DNA of 64,000 bases from Anaeramoeba ignava. Lineage: Eukaryota; Metamonada; Anaeramoebidae. The position numbers were made by a program, and so were the translations under genes. Position 1 is the stretch's first letter. Each line of letters starts with the position of its first letter. The stretch is from positions 434,001 to 498,000 of the forward strand of contig JAPDFW010000060.1 in the NCBI GenBank assembly GCA_028826165.1. The letters are read 5' to 3'. The notes beneath the pieces are model-generated. The model did not search any database and was not told the DNA's origin. It saw only the letters and a program-made list of their open reading frames with translations. This document shows positions 11,836 to 23,912 of this stretch, in pieces.

Positions 11836-12015
11836 TTTAAATTTTTTAATTTAATAATAATAATAATAAAGAAGAAAAAAAATGAAAAAAAAAAAAATGA
11901 AAAAAAAATTTTTAATTAAAAAAAAAAATAAATTTTTCTCCTTTAAAAAAAAACAAAAGAAGAAAAAAAAATTTTTATTTTTATTTTTTTTTTCATTTTT
12001 TTCTTTTTATTTCGA
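11836..12015. promoter_or_regulatory. Short divergent promoter region (NTF2 / PA2G4)
   Basis: These 180 bp lie between two start codons and must contain both promoters. They hold (TAA)n, poly-A blocks and a T-rich run before the PA2G4 ATG. No specific element can be identified. Confidence 0.4.
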
Positions 12016-15000
12016 ATGTCAGATCAAGAAGAAATATCAGAAGGAATAAATAACCCAACAGTTGTAGCAAAATACAAAGAAGCAGGAGAAATCGCAGATT
12101 CTGTGTTAATTCAAATTGCAAGTGAATGTGTTGAAGGAGCTAAAGTTTTAGAATTGTGTAAAAAAGGAGATAAATTAATTTTAGAAAAAACAAATGCTAT
12201 TCATACAGATGATGATAAAATGTTAAAAGGCATATCTTTTCCTACTTGTATTTCTATTAATGAATGTGCTGGTCATTTTTCTCCTCTTTCTGATTCAAAA
12301 ACTGTTTTGAAAAAAGGAGATTTAATTAAAATGTAATTAGAATCAAATTTAATAAATTTAAAATAAATTTAATAATAATTTTAATAATAAATTTAATAAT
12401 AAATTTAATAATAATTTTAATAATAAATTTAATAATAAATTTAATAATAATTTTAATAATAAATTTAATAATAAATTTAATAATAAATTTAATAATAATT
12501 TTAATAATAATTTAAATAATAATTTTAATAATAAATTTAATAATAAATTAAAATAATAAATTTTAATAATAATAAATTTATTAATAAATTTAATAATAAA
12601 TTTTTAATTTAATAATTTTTAATAATAAATTTAATAATAAATTTTAATAATAAATTTAATAATAATTTTTAATAATTTTAATAATAATTTTAATAATAAT
12701 TTTAATAATAATTTTAATAATAAATTTAATAATAATTTTAATAATAATTTTAATAATAAATTTAATAATAATTTTAATAATAATTTTAATAATAAATTTA
12801 ATAATAAATTTAATAATAAATTTTAATAATAAATTTAATAATAAATTTTAATAATAATTTTAATAATAATTTTAATAATAATTTTAATAATAAATTTAAT
12901 AATAAATTTAATAATAATTTTTAATAATAAATTTAATAATAATTTTAATAATAAATTTTAATAATAATTTTTAATAATAATTTAATAATAATTTTAATAA
13001 TAATTTTAATAATAATTTTAATAATAAATTTAATAATAATTTTAATAATAATTTTAATAATAAATTTAATAATAATTTTAATAATAATTTTAATAATAAT
13101 TTTTAATAATAAATTTAATAATAAATTTAATAATAATTTTAATAATAATTTTAATAATAAATTTTAATAATAATTTTAATAATAATTTTAATAATAATTT
13201 TTAAAATAAATTTAATAATAAATTTAATAATCAATTTAATAATAATTTTAATAATCAATTTAATAATAATTTTAATAATAAATTTAATAATAATTTTAAT
13301 AATCAAAATTAAAGTGATCTTGGTGTTCACATTGATGGATATTCTGCTTTAGTTGCAAATACACTTGTTGTTGGAGAAAAAATAATTACAGGAAAAAAAG
13401 CAAAAGTGATAGAAGCTACTCAAAAAGCAGCAGCAGAAATAATAAAACTTTTAAAGCCAAAACAAAAAGTAAACAAACAATTTAAATTAAAAAATTCAAA
13501 TTAAAAAATTCAAATTAAACAATTTAAATTAAACAATTTAAATTAAACAATTCAAATTAAACAATTTAAATTAAACAAATTAAATTAAAAAATTTAAATT
13601 AAAAAATTTAAATTAAAATTAAAATTAAAAATTTAAATTTTAAATTAAAAATTCAAATTAAACAATTTCAATTTTAAATTAAAAATTTAAATTTTTAAAT
13701 TAAAACAAATTAAACAAACAAATTAAAAAAAAAATTAAACAATTTAAATTAAAAATTTAAATTAATTAAAAATTTAAAAAATTAAATTAAACAATTTAAA
13801 TTAAAAAATTTAAATTAAACAATTTAAATTAAACAAATTTAAATTAAACAATTTAAATTAAACAAATTAAATTAAACAATTTAAATTAAACAATTTAAAT
13901 TAAACAATTTAAATTAAACAATTTAAATTAAACAATTTAAATTAAAAACAAATTAAAAATTAAAAAAATTTTAAATTAAACAATTCAAATTAAATTAAAT
14001 TAAATTCAAAAATTTAAATTTAAAAAAATTAAAAAAAATTTAAATTTAAAAATAAATTAAACAAATTAAATTAAACAAATTAAATCAAGTTAAACAAACA
14101 AAAAACAAAATTAAATTAAACAATTTTAAATTAAACAATTTAAATTAAACAATTTAAATTAAAAAAAAATTAAAAAAATTAAATTAAAAATTTTAAATTA
14201 AATTAAAAATTTAATTTAAATTAAACAAAATTTAAAATTAAACAATTTTAAATTAAAAAAAAATTTAAATTAAAAAATTTAAATTAAACAATTTAAATTA
14301 AACAAAATTAAATTAAACAAATTAAATTAAACAATTTAAATTAAACAAAAATTAAATTAAAACAAATTAAAATTAAAAAAAATTTCAAAAATTTTAAACA
14401 AATTAAACAATTCAAATTAAACAATTTAAATTAAACAATTCAAATTAAACAAATTAAATTAAACAATTTAAATTAAACAAATTAAAATTAAACAATTTAA
14501 ATTAAACAATTTAAATTAAACAATTTAAATTAAACAAATTAAAAAAGAGTGGAGAAATTGCAACAGTTCTTCAAAAAACTACAGATGAATACCAATGCCA
14601 AGCTCTTGAAAGTGTTTACAGTCATAGTATGGAACGTTTTGCTGATGAAGGAGATAAAAAAATTGTAATGAGAGATGCAATGCAATCAAAAAAACAAAAA
14701 TCAAATCAAAAAGTACAAAAATCACAAGAAATTGAAATTGAGGAAAATGAAGTTTATGTTATTGATATTCTTATTAGTACTGGAACAGGAAAAGTAAATC
14801 CAAAATTAAATCAAAAATTAAATCAAATATTTAAATCAAAAATTAAATCAAAAATTAAATCAAAAATTAAATCAAAAATTAAATCAAAAATTAAATCAAA
14901 TATTAAAATTAAATATTAAAATTAAAATTAAAATAAAAATTAAAAATAGACAACACAAGCTGATGATAGAACTACTATATTCTTAAGATCTCCTGATGCA

Positions 15001-15715
15001 TCTTATCAATTAAGAATGAAAGCTTCAAGACAATTGTTTAATCTTATTAAAAAGAAATATCCAACTTATCCATTTACAATTCGGTAATTTTAATTTTTAT
15101 TTTAATTTTAATTTTTATTTTTATTTTTATTTTTATTTTTAATTTTAATTTTAATTTTAATTTAAATTTTAATTTAAAAGAGATCTTGATGAAACTAAAG
15201 CAAAATTTGGAGTAAAAGAATGTGTTTCACATGAATTATTGGTTCCTTTTCCAGTTACTTCTGAAAAAAATGGAGAACTTATTGCACATTATAAATTTAC
15301 TGTATTAATTCTTCCTGAAGAAACAATAAAGATTACAAATTTAAAGGATCTCGATTATAAATTAGAAATTAAAAAAGAAACTGAAAAAGAAACTGAAAAA
15401 GAAACTGAAAAAGAAAAAGAAACTGAAAAAGAAACTGAAAAAGAAAAAGAAACTGAAAAAGAAAATCAAAGTCAAGATGATAAAGAAAAAGAAAAAGAAA
15501 AAGAAAAAGAACAACCAAAAAAAGTGGAACAAAAACCAAAACCTCAAATTAAAAAGAAAAAACCCAAAAGAAAAGGCAAAAAAAAGGGAAAAAAGAAAAA
15601 TCAAAAAAAACAACCTCAAAAACAAACTAAACAACAACAACCAAAAAAAGAAAGTCAAAGTCAAAGTCAAAGTCAAAATCAAAGTCAAAGTCAAAGTCAA
15701 AGTCAAAACAATTAA
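12016..15715 (+). CDS. PA2G4: Proliferation-associated 2G4 / EBP1, MetAP-like
   Basis: Five exons: 12016-12332, 13315-13468, 14548-14793, 14950-15083, 15181-15715; phases agree and give 461 residues. The sequence follows EBP1 closely: VVAKYKEAGEIADSVL, GISFPTCISINECAGHFSP, then KIDLGVHIDGY across intron 1, VYVIDILISTGTGK, TIFLRSPDASYQLRMK, and GELIAHYKFTVLILP. The family has the methionine aminopeptidase pita-bread fold without catalytic activity and acts in ribosome biogenesis and translation. The tail from residue about 330 is lineage-specific low complexity: KETEKE repeats, a very basic KKKPKRKGKKKGKK block, and SQSQ/NQ repeats. Basic C-termini bind RNA in human EBP1. Introns 1 and 2 are about 1 kb each of satellite DNA. 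Exon 1 ends at AT before GTAATT; reading on would give a false stop. Confidence 0.9.
12333..13314 (+). repeat. PA2G4 intron 1: TTTAATAATAAA satellite
   Basis: The intron is 982 nt of TTTAATAATAAA/TTTAATAATTTT 12-mers, practically without C or G until the last roughly 110 nt, where a few TCAA variants appear before AAAG. Confidence 0.9.
13469..14547 (+). repeat. PA2G4 intron 2: AATTTAAATTAAAC satellite
   Basis: The intron is 1079 nt built mainly from a roughly 14-bp AATTTAAATTAAAC unit with many indels, so the phase drifts more than in the other tracts. It is virtually G-free on the transcribed strand. It is unrelated to the motif of intron 1 in the same gene. Confidence 0.88.
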
Positions 15716-16135
15716 TTTCTTTTTTCTTTTTTCTTTTAAAAAAATTTCCTTAAAGATTTTCATTCTTCTTTTTTTTTTCTTTTTTCAAAAATTTAGTTCC
15801 AAAATCCAATTTTAAATTCAATCTAAAATTCAAAATAAAGAAAAATAAATAAATTTTTTTTTTTTTAAGATTCTCTATTTCTTCATAAAACAAAAAATAA
15901 AAAAAGAAGAATTTAAATGATTCAAAAAAAAACCCCTTTTTCTTAAATTTTAATTTTAATTTTAATTTTAATTTTAATTTTAATTTTAAATTTATTTTTT
16001 GATTTAAAGATTAATAAAAAAAAATTTTTTTTCTTTTAATTTTTAAATTTCATTTTTTCATTTTTTTTCTTCTTTTTTTTATTTTTCTTTATCGTTTTCT
16101 ATTTTTTTTTTATCATTTTACATTTTTTAATTAAA
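15716..16135. other. Intergenic region upstream of Ras gene
   Basis: This 420-bp A/T spacer contains a short (AATTTT)n run (about 15945-15990) and long T/C-rich tracts leading to the Ras ATG. Nothing gene-like was seen. Confidence 0.5.
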
Positions 16136-18348
16136 ATGGCAACAGAAAAATGTAAAGCAGTTGTACTTGGAGGTGGTTCAGGTTTGTTATTGAGATAAAT
16201 TTCTTATATTTCCTTTATTTAAATCTTTTATTTCAATTCAAAAAAAAAAAATCAATTAATTTTTCTTCTTTTTTTTTTTCAAATTGATAATTTGTTTTTT
16301 CTTCATTTATTAAATTTTATTTCATTAAAAAGTTGGCAAATCTTGTTTAACACTTCGTTATCTTCAAGGAAAATTTATTGAAGATTATAATCCAACAATT
16401 GGTAATTGATATTTTATTTAAAAAATTTTTTTAATAGTTTATTTTTTAAATCAAATCGGTTTTTTTTTTTTGGATTTTTAAAGAGGAAAGTTATAGAAAA
16501 ATGATAACAGTTGATGAGAATGTAATGATGTTAGAAGTTTTAGATACTGCAGGTCAAGAAGAATTTCGTTCCGTTCAAGATAAAGTAAGTCTGATAATTT
16601 TTTATTTTTTATTTTATTTTTTTTTCTTAAATTCTTTTTTTTTTCTTTTTCGAAAAATTTTTATTGTGTTTTTTTATATATTTTATTTTATTTAAATTTT
16701 ATTTTATTATTTTTTTGAGAGAGATCTCAAAAAAAAATTATATTCTTTTAATTCTTATTTAATTTATTAATTTTTATAAATAATATTTAATTGAACCAAT
16801 GAAAAACAGAATTAGAAATTTAATTTAATTTATAATCCAAATTAAAAATCCAATCAAAATCAAAATTCATTTATAAAATTAAATTAATTTATAAAATTAA
16901 AATTAAAATTTATATTAAAATCCAATCAAAATTAAAATTAAAATTCATTTATAAAAATTAAAATTAAAATTAAAATTCATTTATAAAATTAATATTAAAA
17001 TTAATATTAAAATTAAAATTAAAATTAATATTAAAATTAAAATCAATATTGAAATTAAAATTAAAATTAAAATCAAAATTAAAATTAAAATTCATTTATA
17101 AAATTAAAATCAAAATTAAAATTAAAATTCATTTATAAAATTAAAATCAAAATTAAAATTAAAATTAATTTATAAAATTAAAATCAAAATTAAAATTAAA
17201 ATTCATTTATAAAATTAAAATCAAAATTAAAATTAAAATTAAAATTCCACAAAAATTAAAATTAAAATGAAAAATTAAAAAGTATTTCCGTTCTGGAGAA
17301 GGATTTTTAATGATATATAGTATTGTTTCTAGAACAAGTTTTGTTGAAATTCAAAATCTTCATGAATCATTAAGATATGCAAAAAATACAAATGATATAC
17401 CAACAGTAACAGTAGGAAACAAATCAGGTAAAAAAATTCACATAAAAATTTAAAAATTAATTTTAATTTTAATTTAAATTTAATACCCAATTTTAATTAT
17501 TATTTATAAATTAATTATTATTTATAAATTAATTATTATTTCTAAATTAATTATTATTTATTAATTTAATTATTATTTCTAAATTATTAATTCAAAATTA
17601 ATTATTATTTCAAAATTAATTATTATTTATAAATTAATTATTATTTATAAATTAATTATTATTTCTAAATTAATTATTATTTCTAAATTAATTATTAAAT
17701 TAATTCTAAATTATAAATTATTTTATTTATAAATTAATTATTAAATTAATTCTAAATTATAAATTATTTATAAATTAATTATTAAATTAATTCTAAATTA
17801 TAAATTATTTATAAATTAATTATTATTTCAAAATTAATTATTATTTCTAAATTAATTATTATTTATAAATTAATTATTATTTATAAATTAATTATTATTT
17901 CTAAATTAATTATTATTTATAAATTAATTATTATTTATAAATTAATTATTAAATTAATTATTATTTCTAAATTAATTATTAAATTAATTATTATTTCTAA
18001 ATTAATTATTATTTCTAAATTAATTATTAAATTAAAATTCATTTATAAAATTAAAAAAAGATCTTGTAAATGATAGACAAATTTCAAGTTCAGAAGGACA
18101 AGAACTTGCATCAAAATTTAACTCAAAATTTTTTGAAACGTAAAAAAAAAAATTTATTATTAAAAAAAAAAAAAGATTTTTAAATTAAAATCTAATTTAA
18201 TTTTTCTAGATCTGCAAAAACTGGAGATAATGTTCAAGAAGCTTTTGAACAATTAATTCGTGAAATTAAGAATTGGAAACAAAGATCTCTTGCTCCAGTT
18301 AATGATCAAAATATTAAACCAAAAAAGAAACGTTGCTTCATTTTATAA
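16136..18348 (+). CDS. Ras-family small GTPase with CAAX box
   Basis: Six exons: 16136-16181, 16333-16401, 16484-16584, 17283-17427, 18061-18139, 18210-18348; total 579 nt, 192 residues, all phases consistent. Motifs: P-loop GGGSVGKS (residues 12-19, split by intron 1 inside the Val codon), switch I YNPTIEESYRK with the effector Thr, switch II DTAGQEEF with the catalytic Gln, GNKSDL (G4), ETSAKTG (G5), and a C-terminal KKKRCFIL. The CAAX box ends in Leu, which favours geranylgeranylation, and a polybasic stretch precedes it, so the protein should sit at a membrane. The position usually Gly13 in Ras is Ser here, a substitution seen in some Ras-like subfamilies. It belongs to the Ras/Rap group; finer assignment is not possible by eye. 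Introns 3 and 4 are satellite-filled. Confidence 0.93.
16585..17282 (+). repeat. Ras intron 3 with AAAATT/AAAATC satellite
   Basis: 698-nt intron. After a T-rich 5' part comes a tract of AAAATT/AAAATC hexamers punctuated by CATTTATAAAATT. The hexamer tract contains almost no G. Confidence 0.85.
17428..18060 (+). repeat. Ras intron 4: AAATTAATTATTATTT satellite
   Basis: 633-nt intron of a roughly 18-bp unit (AAATTAATTATTATTTAT or ...TTTCT). The body is G-free; the acceptor is AAAAAAAG. Confidence 0.85.
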
Positions 18349-18711
18349 AAAAAAAATCAATTTTTTTTTTTTTGCTTTTTTTTCAATCATTTTTTTTTGG
18401 AATTTCCTTTGAATTTTCTATTTTTGTTTTTTTTTTCTTCATTTTTTTGCCTTTTTTTTTTTGAGTTTTTCTTCTTTTTTTTTCCAAACTAAAGGAAATT
18501 GATTAAAATTTTCTAATTTTTTTCTATAATTCTAATTAATTTTTCATTTTTAAATTTTAATTTTAAATCAATGTCAAATTAATGTAAAATTTTTTAAATT
18601 AAATTTTATTTTTAAATCAATGTCAAATTTTAAAAAAAAAAAAAGGATCTTTAAAAGAAAAATTTTTTTTTTTGGATTGTTTTTATTCCATTTTTCAAAA
18701 AGAAAAAAATT
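18349..18711. other. Intergenic region upstream of SMC1
   Basis: 363-bp A/T-rich spacer between two same-strand genes. It has a duplicated AAATCAATGTCAAATT element (near 18566-18583 and 18616-18630) and T-rich runs. No gene signal. Confidence 0.5.
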
Positions 18712-21700
18712 ATGTCAAAAATAATCAAATTAAAAAGAATTGAAGTCGAAAACTTTAAATCTTATGAAGGAAAACAAATTATTGGACCTTTTTCTAAATT
18801 TAATTCAATAATTGGTTTGAAATTTTTTTTTTCATTTTTTTTTTTCATTTTTTTTTCTAATTAATTTTTTTTCTAATTTTAAAAAAAAAGGACCAAATGG
18901 AACAGGAAAATGTTTTGGAAAAAACACAAGAATATTAATGCATAATAAAAAATGCAAAAAAGCAAAAGATATAAAAGAAAATGATTTAATAATGGGAGAA
19001 AATTTTGAAGCAAGAAAAATAAAAAACATAACAAAAGGATTTGGAAGAATGTTCAAAATAAAGCAATCAAACGGAATGAACTACAAAGTAAATCTTCATC
19101 ACAAGCTCTCTTTAAAGTGTTTTTTCTGTCCAGAAATCTATTCAGATCATCAAACAAAAACAATAACAGTTAAATGGCTTGAAAACCTCAAAATTCATTC
19201 AAAAATTTTTGATTTGAAAAATTATCAAGATCTTTATAATCACCAAAATGTAATAATAAATCATGCTCATGCCTTTTTATCACAAAAAATGTCTTCTCAA
19301 AATTTCAATTACTTTGGTCAAACTATTGACGTTTCAGTGAAAAAATATCTTGAACTCGATCCGCAAACTAAATCCCATTTTCGTGGATTTAAAGCTAATC
19401 CTTATACCTCTTTTGAATCCATTTCGCTTCTTGTTACTAATTGTGGTTCTTGTTTTTTTGATGGGATTAAAAACGAAAATGCGTCAATAACTGAAAACTC
19501 ATTTGATTCAAAAGATAGAATCTTTATTCCTCATTTTATCAAGTTTAATTCTCAAAAAATTCGCATTGCGTTTCTTAACTCTTTGATTAATAACTACGGT
19601 TTTTATGATAATGCAAAACATTATCTAATTCTTGAAAAGAACAAAGTTAGTCTCCTCAATGATATTATATTAATTGCTCATTCTCTTGGAATGCCAACTA
19701 TTCAATCCCACATTTCATCCCAAAATTTAAGTAAAATTCCAAAAGAACAAAGAATTGAAATCCAACAAAACTTTTCTCTATATTTACTTCTGGAAATAAA
19801 CAGCCAAGGTTTATTAACAAATCAAGAAATTATCCCAAACAAATGCTTGCGGAATAATTCCTCAAATCCTCTCTCCAAATTAAAACAAATTTATCAAGAA
19901 AAAAATTACTCTAAAATCGAAATCCAAGAAATTCCACAAAATTTTTTCTTTGGATTTGAAGTTGATGGAAACAAGAGATTTCTTTTAGAAGATTACACCG
20001 TCACACATAACAGCAACATAATGGATGCCATTTCATTTGGTCTTGGAATTTCATCAAACAATTTACGTGCTCAAAAGCTCTCAGATTTTGTGTTTCAGGA
20101 TCACAATTCTCAAATCAAAGAAAAAGAAAAAGAATTTGAAAAAGAACCTTGCAAAGTTAGTATTGTAATCTCAATTACAAAAATATCTCAAGAACTTCAG
20201 AAAGAAAAAGAAAAAGAATTTTATTTCTCTCGCAAAATTTTGGATTCCAAAAGCGAATACTTTTTAAATCATAATGCTGTTTCTAAACAAGAATATTTGC
20301 AAAAACTCAACAAATTTGGAATCAATACAAAAAATCCTTTTTTCATGATATTTCAAGGTCAAGTCCAATTATTTGCACAAAAAAAACCATCCCAAATTTC
20401 TGAAATTATTGAATTGGTAAGTGGTTCATATGAACTCAAAATTCCCTTTGAATCTGTAGTTTCCCAAATCGAGAATCTTTCTGAAAAACTCAACTTCCTT
20501 CTTTTGAAAAAAAAGAATTTATCTTTTGTATTGAAACGCTTCATTTCTCAACAAAATGAAGCCGAGAAATACAAACAATTACAACAAAAGCAAAGAGATT
20601 ACACAGAAAAATCTTATTGGATTCAATTACATTTACATTATTTGTCGATTAAGAGTTGCATCGAGAAAATTAGCAATCTTATCCCAAAACTCAAGGATAT
20701 TAATTTAAACAAACAAGTTTTAACGAATGAATTAAAAATTATCAAAGAAAGAAAAATTGATTTAAGAAAAACCAACAAAGAATCAATTTCACAAATTAGG
20801 GAATTGAATGATCATTTGAATAAAATTGTATTTTTATTTATTTAGAAAATTGATCAAAACAAAATTCAAAATATTCATTTCTTTTTATTTTATTTAAGGA
20901 AACTGATCTTTTACAAGAAGAAACAAAAATTTCCACTTTTCAATCCAAAATTAAGTCTTTCCGTAATCTTCAACAAGATCAAGAAAAAAATAACCTCAAA
21001 ATTAATCAAGAAATCCAAAATTTAAGAGATGATTTAAAAAGTTTAAAAATTCAAGAAAAACAAATTTCAAATGAAAAACAAAAAATCCAAAAACAAATGT
21101 TAACTCAAAGCAATCACGAAAACAAATGGAATTTTGAAAATGAAAATTCCAAAAAATTCTTCACAATTTTTAATGAAAAAAACGAAAAATTAAGAATTAA
21201 AAACCAAATTTTAAAAAAAGAAAAAATCAATTTACTTGAAAATGAAAAGGAAATTATTTTCAAACAAAAACAATTAAATTTACTTCAAGAAGAATTTGCA
21301 ACAAAAATCCAAAAGGTTTGGAAGAAAAAACAAAAATTGATTTCAATTTTTAAATTCATTTTTCATTTTAGATTGAAAATTCAATCCAAATTTTAGAAAC
21401 AAAACTTGGGAAATTAAAAAAACAAAAAGAGTTGATTAAATCAAATGAAGAAAAATCCAAAATTCAAATTCAAGCAATCCAAAAAAATATGAAAAAATTA
21501 GAAAAAAAGATTTTCCAAACAAAACGATTTGAAAGAGAATCAAAACAAGAAAATCAATTCAAAGAAGAAAAGGAACAAATTAAGAAATTATTTGTAGGAG
21601 TTTATGGTTCAATGTAACAAAAACAAAAACAAAAACAAAAATTAAACTTAAACTTAATTTTTATTTAAAAAAAAAAAAGAGAAGATATTTGTAAACCAAT

Positions 21701-23912
21701 TAATGATAAATATCAAGATTCTTTCATTTCAATTCTTTCTTCAAAACCAAATACAATTATTTGTGGAAATGATGATACAGTTTATCAATGTTTAAAGTAT
21801 TTCAAAGAAAAAAGAATTCCAAGTACAAATTTTATTTCTTTAAGTTCAATTAATCCAATCAAAATTGATGAAAGAATTCGCACCAAAAACAATATTTGCA
21901 AACTTTTTATTGATCTTTTACAATTTGAAGAAAAATTCACAAATGCAATTCATTATTTTTTTGGAAATTTAATTTTTAGTGAAAATGAAGAAAAAGTGGA
22001 TCAAATTTTGAAAGAGATTATTCCTTATCCAACAAGTAAGATCAAAAACCTTCAAAACAAAAAAAAAATATATTAAAATAATAGGCAAAATTTTTTTTAT
22101 GATTCATAAAAGTTATTTTAAAAAATGGAACAATTATCCATCAAAATGGTTTTATAAGTTTTCATTCATTTAAAAAAGAAAAAATGGAGATCGAAAATTT
22201 GGATCAAATTGAAGGTTTAATTTTGATTTTAAATTTAATTTTTTAATGTATTTATTTATTGATAAAATATTTTAGATCTTAAATTGAAAAAAGAAAAACT
22301 AAATTCGCAATTTTCAAAAGAAATTGAACAAAAGATTCAAAACGAAAAAAAACAACAAAATTATCAAGAAATTGAAACCCAAATTGAAACAATTACGAAC
22401 GAAATTTATTATTTCAAAATGAGTTTGGATTCAAATAAAAAAAACAAGAATAAAATTGATGCTAAATTGATTGAGATTGGAAAAGAAAAGGAAGAATCTA
22501 AGATGAAAATTAATTTAAATCTAGAAAAAAAGGAAGAAAATGAGAAGAAAATGAATAAATTAAAAAACGAAGAACAAAAAGCAAATGAGTTATCAGATGA
22601 AATTATAAAGCTTAATCAAGAAGAAGTTTCAATCAAGAAACAAACTTCTTTTATTGAAAATCAAATTGAATATTTTCAGAAATCGATTTCTCAAGAAAAT
22701 ATAAATTTGGAGGAATCAAAAACATTAAAATTGATTGATGAGTTTAATCACAAAATGGAAGAGGCAAAAATAAATGCAAGAAAATTAAAAAGTTCAATGA
22801 ATGAGTTGAAAAACAAATTATCAAAATTGGAAGAAAAACAAAAAATACTGAAAAATTCTAAAAAAGAATATCAAGAAAATCAGGAAGAAATTATGAATGA
22901 ATTGAAGAAAGAAAATGAAAAAATCACAGAAACAACTCAAAAAATTAGAAGAAAAGACAGCGAAATACTAAAAGATAAAGCAGGAAGTTTAAGTTTAATT
23001 CAAAAGGGAAAAAGTATGGGAATTGATTTCCCAGAAATTCTTCCCAAAAAAAGGAAGAGAAATAAGAAAACATTCAATATTTCTAATGTGTTAGAGAATG
23101 ATGATAAAGAAATTGGATTTGAAAATTTCAATATTAATCCAAATTATCGAGTTGATCAGAAAATTTTATTGAAAAAAATTGGAGGAAAAAATTTTGATTT
23201 GAAAAATTTCGATAAAAAGAAATATTGGCAAAAATTAGAACGAAAAATGCAAATAATATCAAGAGAAATGGAGAAAATGGAGCCGAATTTCAAGGCGGAA
23301 AAAGGGATGAAGAAAACGAAAGAAGAAATTGAGAAGATGGAAGAAGAAATCAAAACGAAGAAGGAAAAAAAGAAAAAAAAGGAAAAAGAAAAAGAAAAAA
23401 TTGGCGAAGAAAGAAGGAAAAGATTTCTAACCGCATTTGAATATATACGAGAAAAAACGGGAGAAATTTATGGAGAATTAACAGTTCAATCAAGAAGAAG
23501 AATTATGGGGAAAACGTACATGAATCTTATCAATCAAGATGATCCTTTTTGTGGGGGAATAGAATACACTGTGATGCCTCCACTTAAGCGTTTTTCCGAA
23601 ATAAGAAGGCTTTCGGGTGGAGAACAAACGCTTGCCTCTCTTGCTCTTATTCTTGCTCTTAATTTCTTCTCTAAATCTCCCTTTATTCTTCTTGATGAAG
23701 TTGATGCTGCTTTGGACTTGTTTAATATCCAGAATCTTTATTCTTTTTTCAAAAATTATCAGTTTTCTCAATTTATTGCTGTTTCTCTTAAATTGGATTT
23801 TTTTGCAAATTCTGATTCTTTATTTGGTGTTTATTTGAAGAAAATTCCTGGTTTAGGGAATTGTTCTCGAGTTTTAACTTTAGATCTTTCTCAATTTGAT
23901 GAAAAGAATTAA
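18712..23912 (+). CDS. SMC1: SMC1 cohesin ATPase precursor containing an intein
   Basis: Seven exons: 18712-18814, 18891-20827, 20899-21315, 21372-21613, 21680-22035, 22113-22214, 22276-23912; 4794 nt, 1597 residues. Removing the 367-residue intein leaves 1230, matching SMC1 (about 1225-1235). N-terminus: [20 protein letters not shown] and Walker A GPNGTGK/SN, interrupted after Lys41 by the intein (residues 42-408). Next come [20 protein letters not shown] and long coiled coils. The hinge holds [20 protein letters not shown] across the exon 4/5 junction. The C-terminal head has the signature [10 protein letters not shown] and Walker [15 protein letters not shown]1 pairs with SMC3 to form the cohesin ring that holds sister chromatids together. 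The SMC1 assignment over other SMCs rests on SNxMDAISF after the P-loop, the FQG region and the length. Exon 6 starts at 22113 because the nearer upstream AG would place a TGA in frame. Confidence 0.92.
18911..20011 (+). other. Intein in the SMC1 Walker A motif, degenerate LAGLIDADG
   Basis: This in-frame insertion of 367 codons lies between Lys (AAA, 18908-18910) and Ser (AGC, 20012-20014) of GPNGTGK|SN. Intein residue numbers: Cys1 starts block A ([10 protein letters not shown]); 21-29 IKENDLIMG; 34-53 a block leading to [10 protein letters not shown]; block B 58-69 [12 protein letters not shown] with NxxH (Asn61, His64); 139-161 [10 protein letters not shown] then HFRGFK; block F/G 345-367 [14 protein letters not shown] then DYTVTHN with His366-Asn367; Ser at +1. 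The centre (207-260: [29 protein letters not shown], then [14 protein letters not shown]) matches the second LAGLIDADG motif region of homing endonucleases, but the acidic positions are Asn and Tyr, so cutting is unlikely. The insert cannot be an intron: its edges are TGT and AAC, and exon 2 is open throughout. Splicing should restore Walker A. Confidence 0.94.

Noticed and set aside
18911-20011. Insert in SMC1 as a spliceosomal or group I/II intron
   Set aside because: The borders are AAA|TGT and AAC|AGC, with no GT donor or AG acceptor at the junction. The 1101 nt are open in the host frame, free of simple repeats, and show intein motifs at both ends.
18911-20011. Active homing endonuclease
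   Set aside because: The single recognisable LAGLIDADG-type motif lacks both acidic residues, and the first motif is not recognisable.
23490-23771. Minus-strand open frame opposite the SMC1 C-terminal head
   Set aside because: Antisense shadow of the LSGGE and Walker B coding region.
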